The position numbers and the translations under genes were made by a program. Positions 5,913-14,519 of a stretch of DNA of 24,735 bases are shown here, one piece after another. The notes under the pieces are model-generated. The model was not told the origin of the DNA. It did not search any database and saw nothing but the letters and a program-made list of their open reading frames with translations. Positions within the stretch are counted from its first letter, which is position 1. Every line of letters begins with the position of its first letter. This DNA is from CAZVEV01 sp964625865 (GTDB lineage: Bacteria > Planctomycetota > Phycisphaerae > SM23-33): the NCBI GenBank assembly GCA_964625865.1, contig CAZVEV010000060.1, positions 1-24,735 on the forward strand, in the 5' to 3' direction.

Positions 5913-8900
5913 ATGCCAAAGATACGGTGGGCCTGCGGGCCGACGGCGGTGGTACGTACATCTCTATGTCTCCTGGCAATGATCGGGGCCTCTCTCTCGC
6001 CGCCCGCGGCGCAGGCCGGTCCGGTCGACGACGCGCGAAAGCTGCTCGAAGCCAAGCAATACGACAAGGTCGACGAGGTGCTGGCCAAGGACCTCGAGGC
6101 CGCTGCGCCGTCGGCTGACGCGCTGAGGCTGTCGCTGGCCGCCGCCGTCGCGCGAGGGCGAATTATCACCGCCCAGCAGCGCGTGACCATGCTGCTGAAG
6201 GTCGTCGGCGAGGCGGATCTGGACCTGGTCTACCAGGCGGCGCAGATTTCCGAGCAGGCCGGCGAACGCCGCAGCGCCCTGAGCCGCTACCTCATCTACG
6301 CCCGCACGCCGACCGACAAGCCCGAGCGCACCAAGCATGCCCTGGAGTACCTGGTGACGCGGGGCAAGTTCCCGGGCGAGTACACCAAGGCCGTCAAGCT
6401 CCTCGGCGCCAACGAGCGGACGTGGCAGTTGGGCTTGAGCATGGTCAAGCGCCTGGTGACAGACCAGGATGCGGGCCCCGCGCTGGACGTATGCCGGTTC
6501 ATGGCCGAGACGTTCGGCGCCAGCCCCGAGCGGGCCACCGCGCTGCATGCGTATCTGCGATTCGCCTCGGAGCGCGGGTACCTGGGCTCCGATCCGCGGC
6601 GGAAGTACATCCTGCCCCTGCAGATCATGATGCGCCAGCGCCCGAGCAATCCCGAGCACCTGGTGCGGATGGTGTCTACGGGCAGGCAGTACCTGTCCGG
6701 CGCCGAGGCCGCCGAGATCCTGCTGGCGATCCACCAGTCCAATGACATCGCCACCGCCTCGCACTGCCTCTCGCTGCTCGAACGCCTGCGCTACGCCCGC
6801 GAGGGCAGCGATCCGCTGTCGGTGGCCCGCAAGGTCTACCAGGCGCTCGAACCGATCTACGCCGAGAGCAAAGACGCCGGCGCCTATGCCGCCTTCGTCA
6901 GGGCCGTCTATTCTCATCGCGACTCATTCAGGGCAGGCAACGAGACGGTCTTCGACGAGGCGACGCTGTCGGCGATGCTGGCCCAGGTCGTCAAGAAGGG
7001 CGCCACACGCGAAGTCACCGAGGTGCTCGCCCGTCTCTGCGACCGCAACGCGCCCCTGCTGCAGAGTCTCGCGAGGAAATACGCGGGCCTGATCGCCCCG
7101 GACAAGGCCTCGTGGGTCATCGGGCGGCTTGACGGCAACGCGGCCCAGCGGGCCGAGCAGATCAAGGCCGCCACGCCCTTCGTTCAGGCCTTCGTCAAGG
7201 GGCGAGGGGCCCGGGAGAGTGTCCTGGCCCGCCTGCACCTGACCGACTGGTACAGGGACACCGGCGACAAGGCCGCCATGCTGGCCGCCGCGCGCGACGC
7301 GATGGCCGCCTACCCGGGCAACTTCGACTGGAACCGGATCTGGAACGTCTGGAACGCCAAGAACGTGACGGTTGACGAGAAGGTCGCCCTGCTGCGGAAC
7401 CAGTTCACCCGGTCCGGTCAGTCCGATTCGATGAACCAGCTTATCCCCAACCGCATTGCGCGCGACGCGGAGATGCGGAAGGACCGCACGATCCAGGCGA
7501 TGATCCGGGAATACGGCCGGCGGCCTAAGGGGACTGACGCGGTGATGAAGTTTGCCGTCATCGCGCTGGGCCAGTCGCTCGGGCGACGCGGCCAATCGCC
7601 CAACAAGTTGCTTGGCGAGGCGATTAAGGCGTACGGCAAGCCCGTGCCCGGCAGCACGGACGCGGCGGCCAGCGTCACGGAGATTGCCCTGGTCGACGGG
7701 GTGTCGCGGATGCTGGACCATTCGAGCAATCCGGCCCAACTGCTGGCCTCCACGCCCCTGGGCGCGCGCCTGATGCCGGGGCCGATCATGGCCCGCGCGC
7801 TGGTTCGCTCAACGCAGTTCAACCCGCAGACGCTGGTGGCGAAGATCGCCCCGAGGCTCACCGGCGCCGACGCGGCGACGATGAAGATCTGGTGGGCGCT
7901 GTCGTTCGCGAAGAACCCCAAGGACGACACGAAGGCGATCCTGGCCCCGTACTACAAGCGGATGGGCTGGGACAACGCGGCGAGATATCTCCTCGGCCAG
8001 ACCGGCTCGTGGCACCAGAGGGGGTGGCGGATTGGGCAGTGGGGCAAGAACTGTTGGACGCGCGAGACCTTCATCAATGCCCTGGACGAGTTGATGGCCA
8101 CGGAGGGCTTCGCCCTGACCGACCAGACGGTCCACAGGGATCTGCGGTCGGCGATCGGCCGTCGCGGCCGCGGGGACGACCGTGCCGCGCCTACCGAGGA
8201 GATCGCCGACGCCATGTGGCAGGGCTATCTCAACGGCGTCAAGGCGGCGGGGCAGTACGACGTCGGTGTTGAGGCGTCGGTGCTGGGGATCTACCGCGCG
8301 GCCGGCGCCGAGGCGGCTTCAGACTGGATCGACGTCTACGTCGAGGCGGTGGCCGGCCGTACACCGGCCCAGCGGGTCGCGGCGATCAGCAACATGATGC
8401 GGGCCGTCGGGCCCCAGCGTGTGATGATCGAGAAGGGCAAGAGCCCTTACCTGCGGCTGTTCGCCCGGGCGGCCGAGACCTACAAGGCGATGTCCGACGC
8501 CCAGTGGAGCGCGGCGGGCATCCAGGAAGAGACGTACAAGGCCGCGGCGATGCTTGCCAACAACGTCCCGTGGCGCCAGGCGCTGAAGGGGCAGGGCGAC
8601 ATTCTGGCCGCGGGCAAGACGCTGAACGCGGAGTTCGACACGCGGCTGCTCGCCGGCGCCCGATGGGTTAGCGGGCACAATCCCGTGCCGCGCCTCTGCC
8701 AGCGCGCCGCCGAAGGCGCCGCGGCCCAGAAAGACTGGCCGGCCGCCATTGCCGCCACGCGCCAGTTGGCCGAGTCGCTGGGCACCGGTGCGTCGGCTGA
8801 CAGCTACAAGAGCGAAATCACCGCCGTGGCCCGTTCGCTGGAGACCGCCGGCGCCAACGAGATCCTCTACGCCTTCCTGCGCCAGGTCGAGCAGGGCGGC

Positions 8901-11900
8901 AGGCTCTCCAGCACGATGAGCAAGGAAATCGCCATGCTCCGTGCCCGGGCCGCCAAGGACATCACCGGGCTGGTCTCGGTCTCGCCCAACGATCCGACGT
9001 ATCCGCTGCACCTGGCCGCCCAGGCACTGCTGCTGGGCAACGAGACGCGTGCGTGGGAGCTTTCCGGCAGCCAGGCCTCGCTGTTTGCCAAGTCCTGGGA
9101 GGGCCTGGACCCGAACTTCGTCGACTGGTACGTCAGGCAACTGTACAAGCAGAAGCAGTTCGAGACCGTCCTGTCCCTGACCAGGAACATCCTCCAGAAG
9201 GAGTCCTCGCTTGACGTCGAGGTCGCCGCGTCGATTCACCTGACCGTAGGCGACGTGCGGCGGCGCCAGGAGAACAACGACGCGGCGTTGGAGATCTACA
9301 AGGCCCTCGAGGCCTCCGACCGCTACAAGGACACGCGGGCGGCGACCCAGGCACGGTACCGCCAGGTGCTGCTGATGATCGCTACCGGCGCTTACGGCGA
9401 AGCCGAGGACACCCTCGCCCGGATGGTCGAGTCGCCCAGCATCGACGAGCAGGCCGAGGCATACTTCCTGTTGGCCAAGCTGGCCGACGAGCAGAAGGAG
9501 TACCGCAAGGCCGACCAGTATCTCACCAAGGTCCGCGCCCGCGTGCCGGACCACATCGAGGCGGCCTTCCTGGAAGGCGAGTTGCGTTCCAAGGCCCCGA
9601 GCATGCTGGCCCGCGGCGAGATCCTGGAGATCGGCGTGGTGGCGATGGAAACCGTCGCCGTGCCCGGGCGCGAACTGGTCTTCCGCCTGCAGGACTCGAA
9701 CCTCGCCATTGCCAAGGGCTCAACCACCATCCCCATCACGGTGGAGACCTCCACGGGCAAGGACCGCGAGACGGTCGAACTGATACTCAGCGGCACGGCA
9801 AAGAACATGTTCAAGGGCACGATCGTTGCGGCGCTGGGCAAGATTGCTCCCGGCGACGGGGTGCTGCAATTGCGCGGCGAGGACGTGGTGACCTACCGGA
9901 TCGCCGACGACTTCCAGAAGAGTCACGACATCAGCTACAAGCCCAAGACGCTCACGGTCAAGGCCGACGGCGAACTGGCGGCCTCGGCGGGGCGAATTCT
10001 GACCGAGAAGGAGATCGCCCAGCGCGAAATCGAACTGCGTCTGGCGCGTGCCCGCGGCGAGAAGCCCCCGGCCTGGGCAAGCGAGAAACGCAAGTCCGTC
10101 CGCCCGGGCAGCCCGGTCTACGTACAGGTCAAGGACCTCGACCGGGACGTGTCGGGCACCCCTGACACGGTTACGGTCTCCGTCAAGACCACCGGCGGGG
10201 ACATGCTGGACGCGGTGACGCTGACCGAAACCGGCGCGAACACCGGAGTCTTCATGGGCCGGATCCCTACGTCGATGCCCCTTCCCAAGGGCCTGGCCTC
10301 GGACACGTTCGAGGGCAAGAGCCCGGCGTGGCTGATCCAGTCGACGACCGGCAAGGTCTGGTCCAGCGTGGACGATGGCGTGAAGGACAAGTGGGTCGAA
10401 GCCGACACGATGACCTCGCACCTGGTCAAGCGTGTCTCGCTTGAAGTCCCGGACGCCAGCAAGATCAAGTCGCTGAGCCTCAGCGGACGCCTCAGCGGCG
10501 CCGAAGAGCGCCCCCAGGCGGTCTATCCGCTTCTGGGCCAGCAGCAGGGATTGCGCCTGGAACTGTTCGCCGACGACGGACTGAAGAAGACCACCGCCGA
10601 GCGGACCGTCCCGTCGGTCAGCCGCGTGCGAGCGAACGATCTGGGCAAGGGCAACGTTGCGGCGCGGTATAGCGGCATGATCGTGGCCCCGTACTCCGAG
10701 GAGTACACCTTCGGCCTGGACGTCCGCGGGGCGCGGGCACGGCTGCTGGTGGACGGCAAGGCGGTGGTGGACCAGTGGCCCGACAAGGGCGACGGTCGTG
10801 GGGCGACCGGCAAGGTCCAACTGCAGGCCGGGCGCGAGGTCCCCTTCGTGCTGGAGTTCGCCGGTTCGGCCAAGAATGCCGCCCAAGGCGAGTGCGGCCT
10901 GTTGTGGCAGTCCAAGACGGTCAGTCGCCAGGCCATTCCGGTCGCGGCGACCTACCCGGGCCCGACCGCAAGCCGGATGGACGATCTGCGCCACCGGAAG
11001 ATCACGGTTGCGGCGACGGCGGACCATCCGTTGAGGACGTACACGGCCATCCGAAGCCATCTCAAAACGAGCGACAAGGCTGCCGCGGTCCCGCATATCA
11101 AGACCACCTCCGTTATGCCCGGTCGCGATGAACTGGGCGTGCTGGCCGGGGTGTTCAGTGTTCCATCCGAGCGGATGCTCGCGGTGAAGCTGACCGCCAC
11201 CGGCGTGGGGCCTGACTCGCGTGCGTATCTCCTTATAGACGGGCGTCGCGAGATCGGCGGGAAGCTGTCGGACCTGGTCGACAAGACGGGCAACGTCTTC
11301 CTCCGCAAGGGCGCCCACCGGATGGAACTGGTCTACCGCAGTGCGGGCAAGCCCACCGGCGCGACGCGCATCGGTGTGGAGATTGGCGATTCGAAGGGCA
11401 CGTTTGCGGCGATGCCGTGGCAGTGGTTCTCCGCGGATCACACGCCCGACCTGGCTGACGCGATCCTGCCCAACGGGTTGATAGCGGTGAGCGGCAACAC
11501 CTTCACCGCGACGTTCCGCACGCCGGCGCGCCTGCGCACCGTGCGCTGGAACTTCCACGACTTCGCGGGCAAGGACGTGGCGGCAAAGAAGATCACCGTC
11601 ACCAACGCACAGGGCAAGAACGTGATCCCCGTGGAAAAGGACTTCACCACCTCGCTGACCAACGACGTGCTGGAGATCGCCCCCGGCGATCGCATCTCGC
11701 TGAAGTACATCGACGAGAAGAACCTCCAGGGCGAGTCGGCGTCCCGCAAAGCGGGGCTCGGCCTGGGACGCGGGGCGAGCCTGTCGGTGAGCTTCGACGA
11801 CGGCGAGATCGAACTGGCCCACGAGGAGAAACGCACCGACGCCAAGGGCAACGTGACCGAGGAACTGTTCACGGCGCGGCGCTGCTCGGTGGGCGACGTG

Positions 11901-14303
11901 CTGACGGTCCTGGTCGCCGACCAGGACGTCGACCAGACGCCCAAGCGCGACGTGGTTCGCGTGGTGGTGACGACCTCGGGGGGCAAGAAGCTGGAACTGG
12001 AGATCCCCGAGGAGGTCTCGCGAAGCCGCTCGGGCGAGGTCGACGAGATCTGTCACACCGGGCGGTTCGTCGCCCGGGTCAAGCTGGCCCCCGCGGGCGC
12101 GGCGCCCAAGAAGGCGACCGCCAAGCCCGCGACGCAGCCGGCCAAGAAGATCGATGCGACGCTGCAGGTCGCTCCCGGCGAGGAAATCGTCGTGCGCTAC
12201 CTCGACCTCGAGAACAACGACGGCGTGCCGATCGATCGCATCACGCGTCTGACCGAGGGCGGGGCGGGCTTCGGCGGATGGTCCGTCATGCGGACCCGCG
12301 CACGCCTGGTGGTGGACACCTCCTACGGGGCCGCTCTCCTGCGAGACGACATGCGGCGGATCAGCGGCGATCCCGAGATCGAGGTCTACACGCAGGTGAT
12401 CGACCACCTCAGCCCGCTGGTCAAGGCCGACGAGGACGATGAGGAACCCACCGTCGATCGCGGCACGGACGCGGCGGGCCTGCCCATCTGTTCGGTGCGC
12501 GGGCCGCTGCAGTTCAGCATGCTGTACCCGCGAATGGCGCGGAACACGGGCAGCACGGTCAAGGTCATCGCGGTGGCTGAGTCCGAAATCGCCGCCGCCA
12601 AGGCCGCCAAGCGAAAGGTCAAGGGCGCCATCGTCACCTTGAGCATTCCCGACGAGGACGAACTGGACGCCGGGCGCTTCCACGGCCGGTTCGACCTCCA
12701 GATTGGCGTGCCGGGCGACAAACTCACCCTCGAGGCCGCCGCGGCGGCCACCGACGAGCAGGATCCGATCAAGACGATCATCGTCCGCGGCGACGAGGTG
12801 GTGCAACTGCGTTACAAGGACCCCGAGACGGGCAAGACCGTCATGCAGCGCGTTCGCCTGCTGGCTGACGGACGCATGGAAGTCCTCGAACGCACCCTCC
12901 GCGCACGCAAGCTGCGAATTCACCTCGGCCAGAAGTTCTACCTCCGCGTGGCCGATCCGGACAAGGACGTCTCCGACGCCCGCGACGAGGTGATCGTGAA
13001 GGTCAAGGCGTCCTCCGGCGATGCGGCGGACGTGACGCTTACCGAGACGCTGGTCCACTCGGGCGTGTTCACCGGCAGCATCGAGCCGCGATGGGTCAAG
13101 CAGCGCGGGCGTTATGAAGCGGCCGACAAGGCCAAAGCCGCCGCCGCCAAGGCCCGTGCCGCCGCCGAGGCCAAAGCGAAGGCTGACGCGGCCGCAAGAG
13201 CCAAGGCTGCCGCCGAAGCCGCCAAGGCCAAGGGCGACAAGCCGGCCAAGGACGCCACCCCCGCGCCCAAGCCCAAGGCGGTCCCGGCGCCCAAGCCCGC
13301 GCCGAAACCCGCGCCGGCCCTCTATGCGGACTTCGGCGATACCGTGTCGTTCAGTTACACCGACGCCAAGGCCGTCTCCACCACCGAGCCGCTGATCCTG
13401 CAGGCCGAGGGCCTGATCGTCCACGGCGCCGACGGGGAAGTGGCCCTGTTCACCAAGCGATACAAGGACCCGGAGATGGCCGTCAAGGTCAGCTTCCTGA
13501 CCGCCGAGGCCCTGTTCTCGATGGGCAAGGACCTGCGTCGCAAGGGGCGCAAGGAACTGGCTGAGACGTACATCGCCCGCGGCAAGGACCTGCTCGAACG
13601 GGCCCTGCAGAACTATCCCAACACCAGCCTCGTCGCACAGGGCGAGTTCCTGGTCGCCACGCTGGCCCAGGAGTTGGGCAAGTACAGCGAGGCCAGGGGC
13701 AAGTACTCCGAGGTCATCCAGCGATGGACCAAGAGCCCGTATGCCCCCAAGGCCATGTACGCCATCGCCCAGTGCTACGAGGCCGAGAAGAACTACGACC
13801 GCGCCATCGGCGAATACGTGCGCGTGACGTACCTGTTCCCCGACAGTCCCGAGGTGACCCGTGCGACGCTGCGGATCGGCAATCACTATCTCCGCCAGGC
13901 CCGCCTGGCCGAGGCGGCCGAGAAGCCCGATCTCGCCCGGAAGAGCTACGCGGTGGCCGGGCGAATCCTCGAGAAGTTCCACGACAACCACCCGAAGCAC
14001 TCCAAGGCGGCCGCCTCGATGTTGCTGGCCGGCGAGTGCTACCGCATCTGCGAGGACTACCAGCGGGCGATTGCACTGTTTACGCGGGTGACCAAGGAAT
14101 ACCGCGATAACAACGTCATGCGGGCCGAGGCGATGTACTGGAAGGGCGTCTGTGCCCGCGAGATAAAGGACTACGTCACCGCCTACCGCGCACTGAAGCG
14201 CCTGACGTGGGACTACCCCGAGTCCAACCAGGCCGCCAACGCGAGAAGACTCCTCGTCGGCGAAGAGTTCGAGTGGGCCGAGGGCGAGAAAGAAGACGAG
14301 TAA
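5913..14303 (+). CDS. Giant exported TPR / Ig-like / PA14 protein, copy 1
   Basis: The protein has 2796 residues. Residues 1-35 form a signal peptide ending AQA|GPV. About 36-1225 is TPR-like helical repeat. Beta modules follow: 1250-1315 and 1402-1450, the latter with DLDRDVSG and LTETGANTGVFMG (1437-1449). A PA14 domain covers about 1546-1683 (ARYSGMIVAPYSEEYTFGLD, LLVDGKAVVDQW). A second PA14-like segment spans 1740-1848, ending in AMPWQWFSADHTPD. More beta modules lie near 1858-2090 and 2205-2393, the last with LTETLVHSGVFTGSIEP. An Ala/Lys-rich then Pro/Lys-rich linker runs 2402-2470. C-terminal TPRs (about 2510-2785) resemble CpoB/YbgF or BamD. No catalytic site or membrane anchor is visible. 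It is probably a periplasmic or surface scaffold; the exact role is unknown. It is a tandem paralog of the next gene, 147 nt away. Confidence 0.87.
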   Translation: MPKIRWACGPTAVVRTSLCLLAMIGASLSPPAAQAGPVDDARKLLEAKQYDKVDEVLAKDLEAAAPSADALRLSLAAAVARGRIITAQQRVTMLLKVVGEADLDLVYQAAQISEQAGERRSALSRYLIYARTPTDKPERTKHALEYLVTRGKFPGEYTKAVKLLGANERTWQLGLSMVKRLVTDQDAGPALDVCRFMAETFGASPERATALHAYLRFASERGYLGSDPRRKYILPLQIMMRQRPSNPEHLVRMVSTGRQYLSGAEAAEILLAIHQSNDIATASHCLSLLERLRYAREGSDPLSVARKVYQALEPIYAESKDAGAYAAFVRAVYSHRDSFRAGNETVFDEATLSAMLAQVVKKGATREVTEVLARLCDRNAPLLQSLARKYAGLIAPDKASWVIGRLDGNAAQRAEQIKAATPFVQAFVKGRGARESVLARLHLTDWYRDTGDKAAMLAAARDAMAAYPGNFDWNRIWNVWNAKNVTVDEKVALLRNQFTRSGQSDSMNQLIPNRIARDAEMRKDRTIQAMIREYGRRPKGTDAVMKFAVIALGQSLGRRGQSPNKLLGEAIKAYGKPVPGSTDAAASVTEIALVDGVSRMLDHSSNPAQLLASTPLGARLMPGPIMARALVRSTQFNPQTLVAKIAPRLTGADAATMKIWWALSFAKNPKDDTKAILAPYYKRMGWDNAARYLLGQTGSWHQRGWRIGQWGKNCWTRETFINALDELMATEGFALTDQTVHRDLRSAIGRRGRGDDRAAPTEEIADAMWQGYLNGVKAAGQYDVGVEASVLGIYRAAGAEAASDWIDVYVEAVAGRTPAQRVAAISNMMRAVGPQRVMIEKGKSPYLRLFARAAETYKAMSDAQWSAAGIQEETYKAAAMLANNVPWRQALKGQGDILAAGKTLNAEFDTRLLAGARWVSGHNPVPRLCQRAAEGAAAQKDWPAAIAATRQLAESLGTGASADSYKSEITAVARSLETAGANEILYAFLRQVEQGGRLSSTMSKEIAMLRARAAKDITGLVSVSPNDPTYPLHLAAQALLLGNETRAWELSGSQASLFAKSWEGLDPNFVDWYVRQLYKQKQFETVLSLTRNILQKESSLDVEVAASIHLTVGDVRRRQENNDAALEIYKALEASDRYKDTRAATQARYRQVLLMIATGAYGEAEDTLARMVESPSIDEQAEAYFLLAKLADEQKEYRKADQYLTKVRARVPDHIEAAFLEGELRSKAPSMLARGEILEIGVVAMETVAVPGRELVFRLQDSNLAIAKGSTTIPITVETSTGKDRETVELILSGTAKNMFKGTIVAALGKIAPGDGVLQLRGEDVVTYRIADDFQKSHDISYKPKTLTVKADGELAASAGRILTEKEIAQREIELRLARARGEKPPAWASEKRKSVRPGSPVYVQVKDLDRDVSGTPDTVTVSVKTTGGDMLDAVTLTETGANTGVFMGRIPTSMPLPKGLASDTFEGKSPAWLIQSTTGKVWSSVDDGVKDKWVEADTMTSHLVKRVSLEVPDASKIKSLSLSGRLSGAEERPQAVYPLLGQQQGLRLELFADDGLKKTTAERTVPSVSRVRANDLGKGNVAARYSGMIVAPYSEEYTFGLDVRGARARLLVDGKAVVDQWPDKGDGRGATGKVQLQAGREVPFVLEFAGSAKNAAQGECGLLWQSKTVSRQAIPVAATYPGPTASRMDDLRHRKITVAATADHPLRTYTAIRSHLKTSDKAAAVPHIKTTSVMPGRDELGVLAGVFSVPSERMLAVKLTATGVGPDSRAYLLIDGRREIGGKLSDLVDKTGNVFLRKGAHRMELVYRSAGKPTGATRIGVEIGDSKGTFAAMPWQWFSADHTPDLADAILPNGLIAVSGNTFTATFRTPARLRTVRWNFHDFAGKDVAAKKITVTNAQGKNVIPVEKDFTTSLTNDVLEIAPGDRISLKYIDEKNLQGESASRKAGLGLGRGASLSVSFDDGEIELAHEEKRTDAKGNVTEELFTARRCSVGDVLTVLVADQDVDQTPKRDVVRVVVTTSGGKKLELEIPEEVSRSRSGEVDEICHTGRFVARVKLAPAGAAPKKATAKPATQPAKKIDATLQVAPGEEIVVRYLDLENNDGVPIDRITRLTEGGAGFGGWSVMRTRARLVVDTSYGAALLRDDMRRISGDPEIEVYTQVIDHLSPLVKADEDDEEPTVDRGTDAAGLPICSVRGPLQFSMLYPRMARNTGSTVKVIAVAESEIAAAKAAKRKVKGAIVTLSIPDEDELDAGRFHGRFDLQIGVPGDKLTLEAAAAATDEQDPIKTIIVRGDEVVQLRYKDPETGKTVMQRVRLLADGRMEVLERTLRARKLRIHLGQKFYLRVADPDKDVSDARDEVIVKVKASSGDAADVTLTETLVHSGVFTGSIEPRWVKQRGRYEAADKAKAAAAKARAAAEAKAKADAAARAKAAAEAAKAKGDKPAKDATPAPKPKAVPAPKPAPKPAPALYADFGDTVSFSYTDAKAVSTTEPLILQAEGLIVHGADGEVALFTKRYKDPEMAVKVSFLTAEALFSMGKDLRRKGRKELAETYIARGKDLLERALQNYPNTSLVAQGEFLVATLAQELGKYSEARGKYSEVIQRWTKSPYAPKAMYAIAQCYEAEKNYDRAIGEYVRVTYLFPDSPEVTRATLRIGNHYLRQARLAEAAEKPDLARKSYAVAGRILEKFHDNHPKHSKAAASMLLAGECYRICEDYQRAIALFTRVTKEYRDNNVMRAEAMYWKGVCAREIKDYVTAYRALKRLTWDYPESNQAANARRLLVGEEFEWAEGEKEDE
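13117..13320 (+). repeat. Low-complexity coding repeat: Ala/Lys helix and Pro/Lys linker
   Basis: Within giant copy 1, residues about 2402-2470 are iterated Lys-Ala, Ala-Glu and Ala-Arg units, then repeated Pro-Lys pairs (APKPKAVPAPKPAPKPAP). This resembles the long helix of TolA and the Pro/Lys linker of TonB. The second giant protein has a short ordinary segment at the same place, so this is an insertion or expansion specific to copy 1. Confidence 0.75.
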
Positions 14304-14311
14304 CGACTCCA

Positions 14312-14437
14312 GATTTACGATTTGCGATTTTGGATTGCGAGGCAGTGGACCTTGCTGAAATCTGACGATGTGTGATTTGCGATTTGCGATACGTGAGCAA
14401 ACGATTCTCGATTGATGATTCTCGATTTTGGATTTGC
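14312..14437. repeat. GATTNNN heptamer arrays between the giant genes
   Basis: Three runs of 7-nt units lie here: four at 14312-14339 (GATTTAC, GATTTGC, GATTTTG, GATTGCG), four at 14367-14394 and five at 14403-14437. Most units start GATT, with a few variants (GATGTGT, GATACGT). The runs are separated by 27 and 8 nt. The region is AT-rich in a GC-rich window. The first run starts 8 nt after the stop of copy 1. An in-frame ATG arising inside the last run (14415) could mislead start prediction. Confidence 0.8.
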
Positions 14438-14441
14438 AGGA
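14438..14441 (+). promoter_or_regulatory. Ribosome binding site for the second giant gene
   Basis: AGGA lies directly after the last heptamer, 9 nt before ATG 14451. This favours 14451 over TTG 14412 or ATG 14415, both of which lie inside the repeat array. Confidence 0.45.
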
Positions 14442-14450
14442 AAACAGAAA

Positions 14451-14519
14451 ATGAAAAATTTTCTTGAGCAACGTCCCTCTTTCAGGCTGGTCGCTTCAGC
14501 GACCCAGTTCCTTCTGAGG
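14451..14519 (+). repeat. Hairpin-forming repeat at the start of giant copy 2
   Basis: The first 69 coding bases match those at 22686-22754 at 52 of 69 positions (counted by eye). The core forms a hairpin: CTGGTCGCT (14487-14495) pairs with AGCGACCCAG (14498-14507) with one bulge. It encodes LVASATQ in the signal-peptide n-region. Confidence 0.65.

Noticed and set aside
14312..14437. CRISPR-like array
   Set aside because: Units are only 7 nt and contiguous, with no 25-40 nt repeats, no unique spacers and no cas genes.
9720..14471. 1583-codon open frame on the minus strand within giant copy 1
   Set aside because: It has no ribosome binding site or domain and its composition is a codon-bias shadow. 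The plus strand aligns with the paralog in copy 2.
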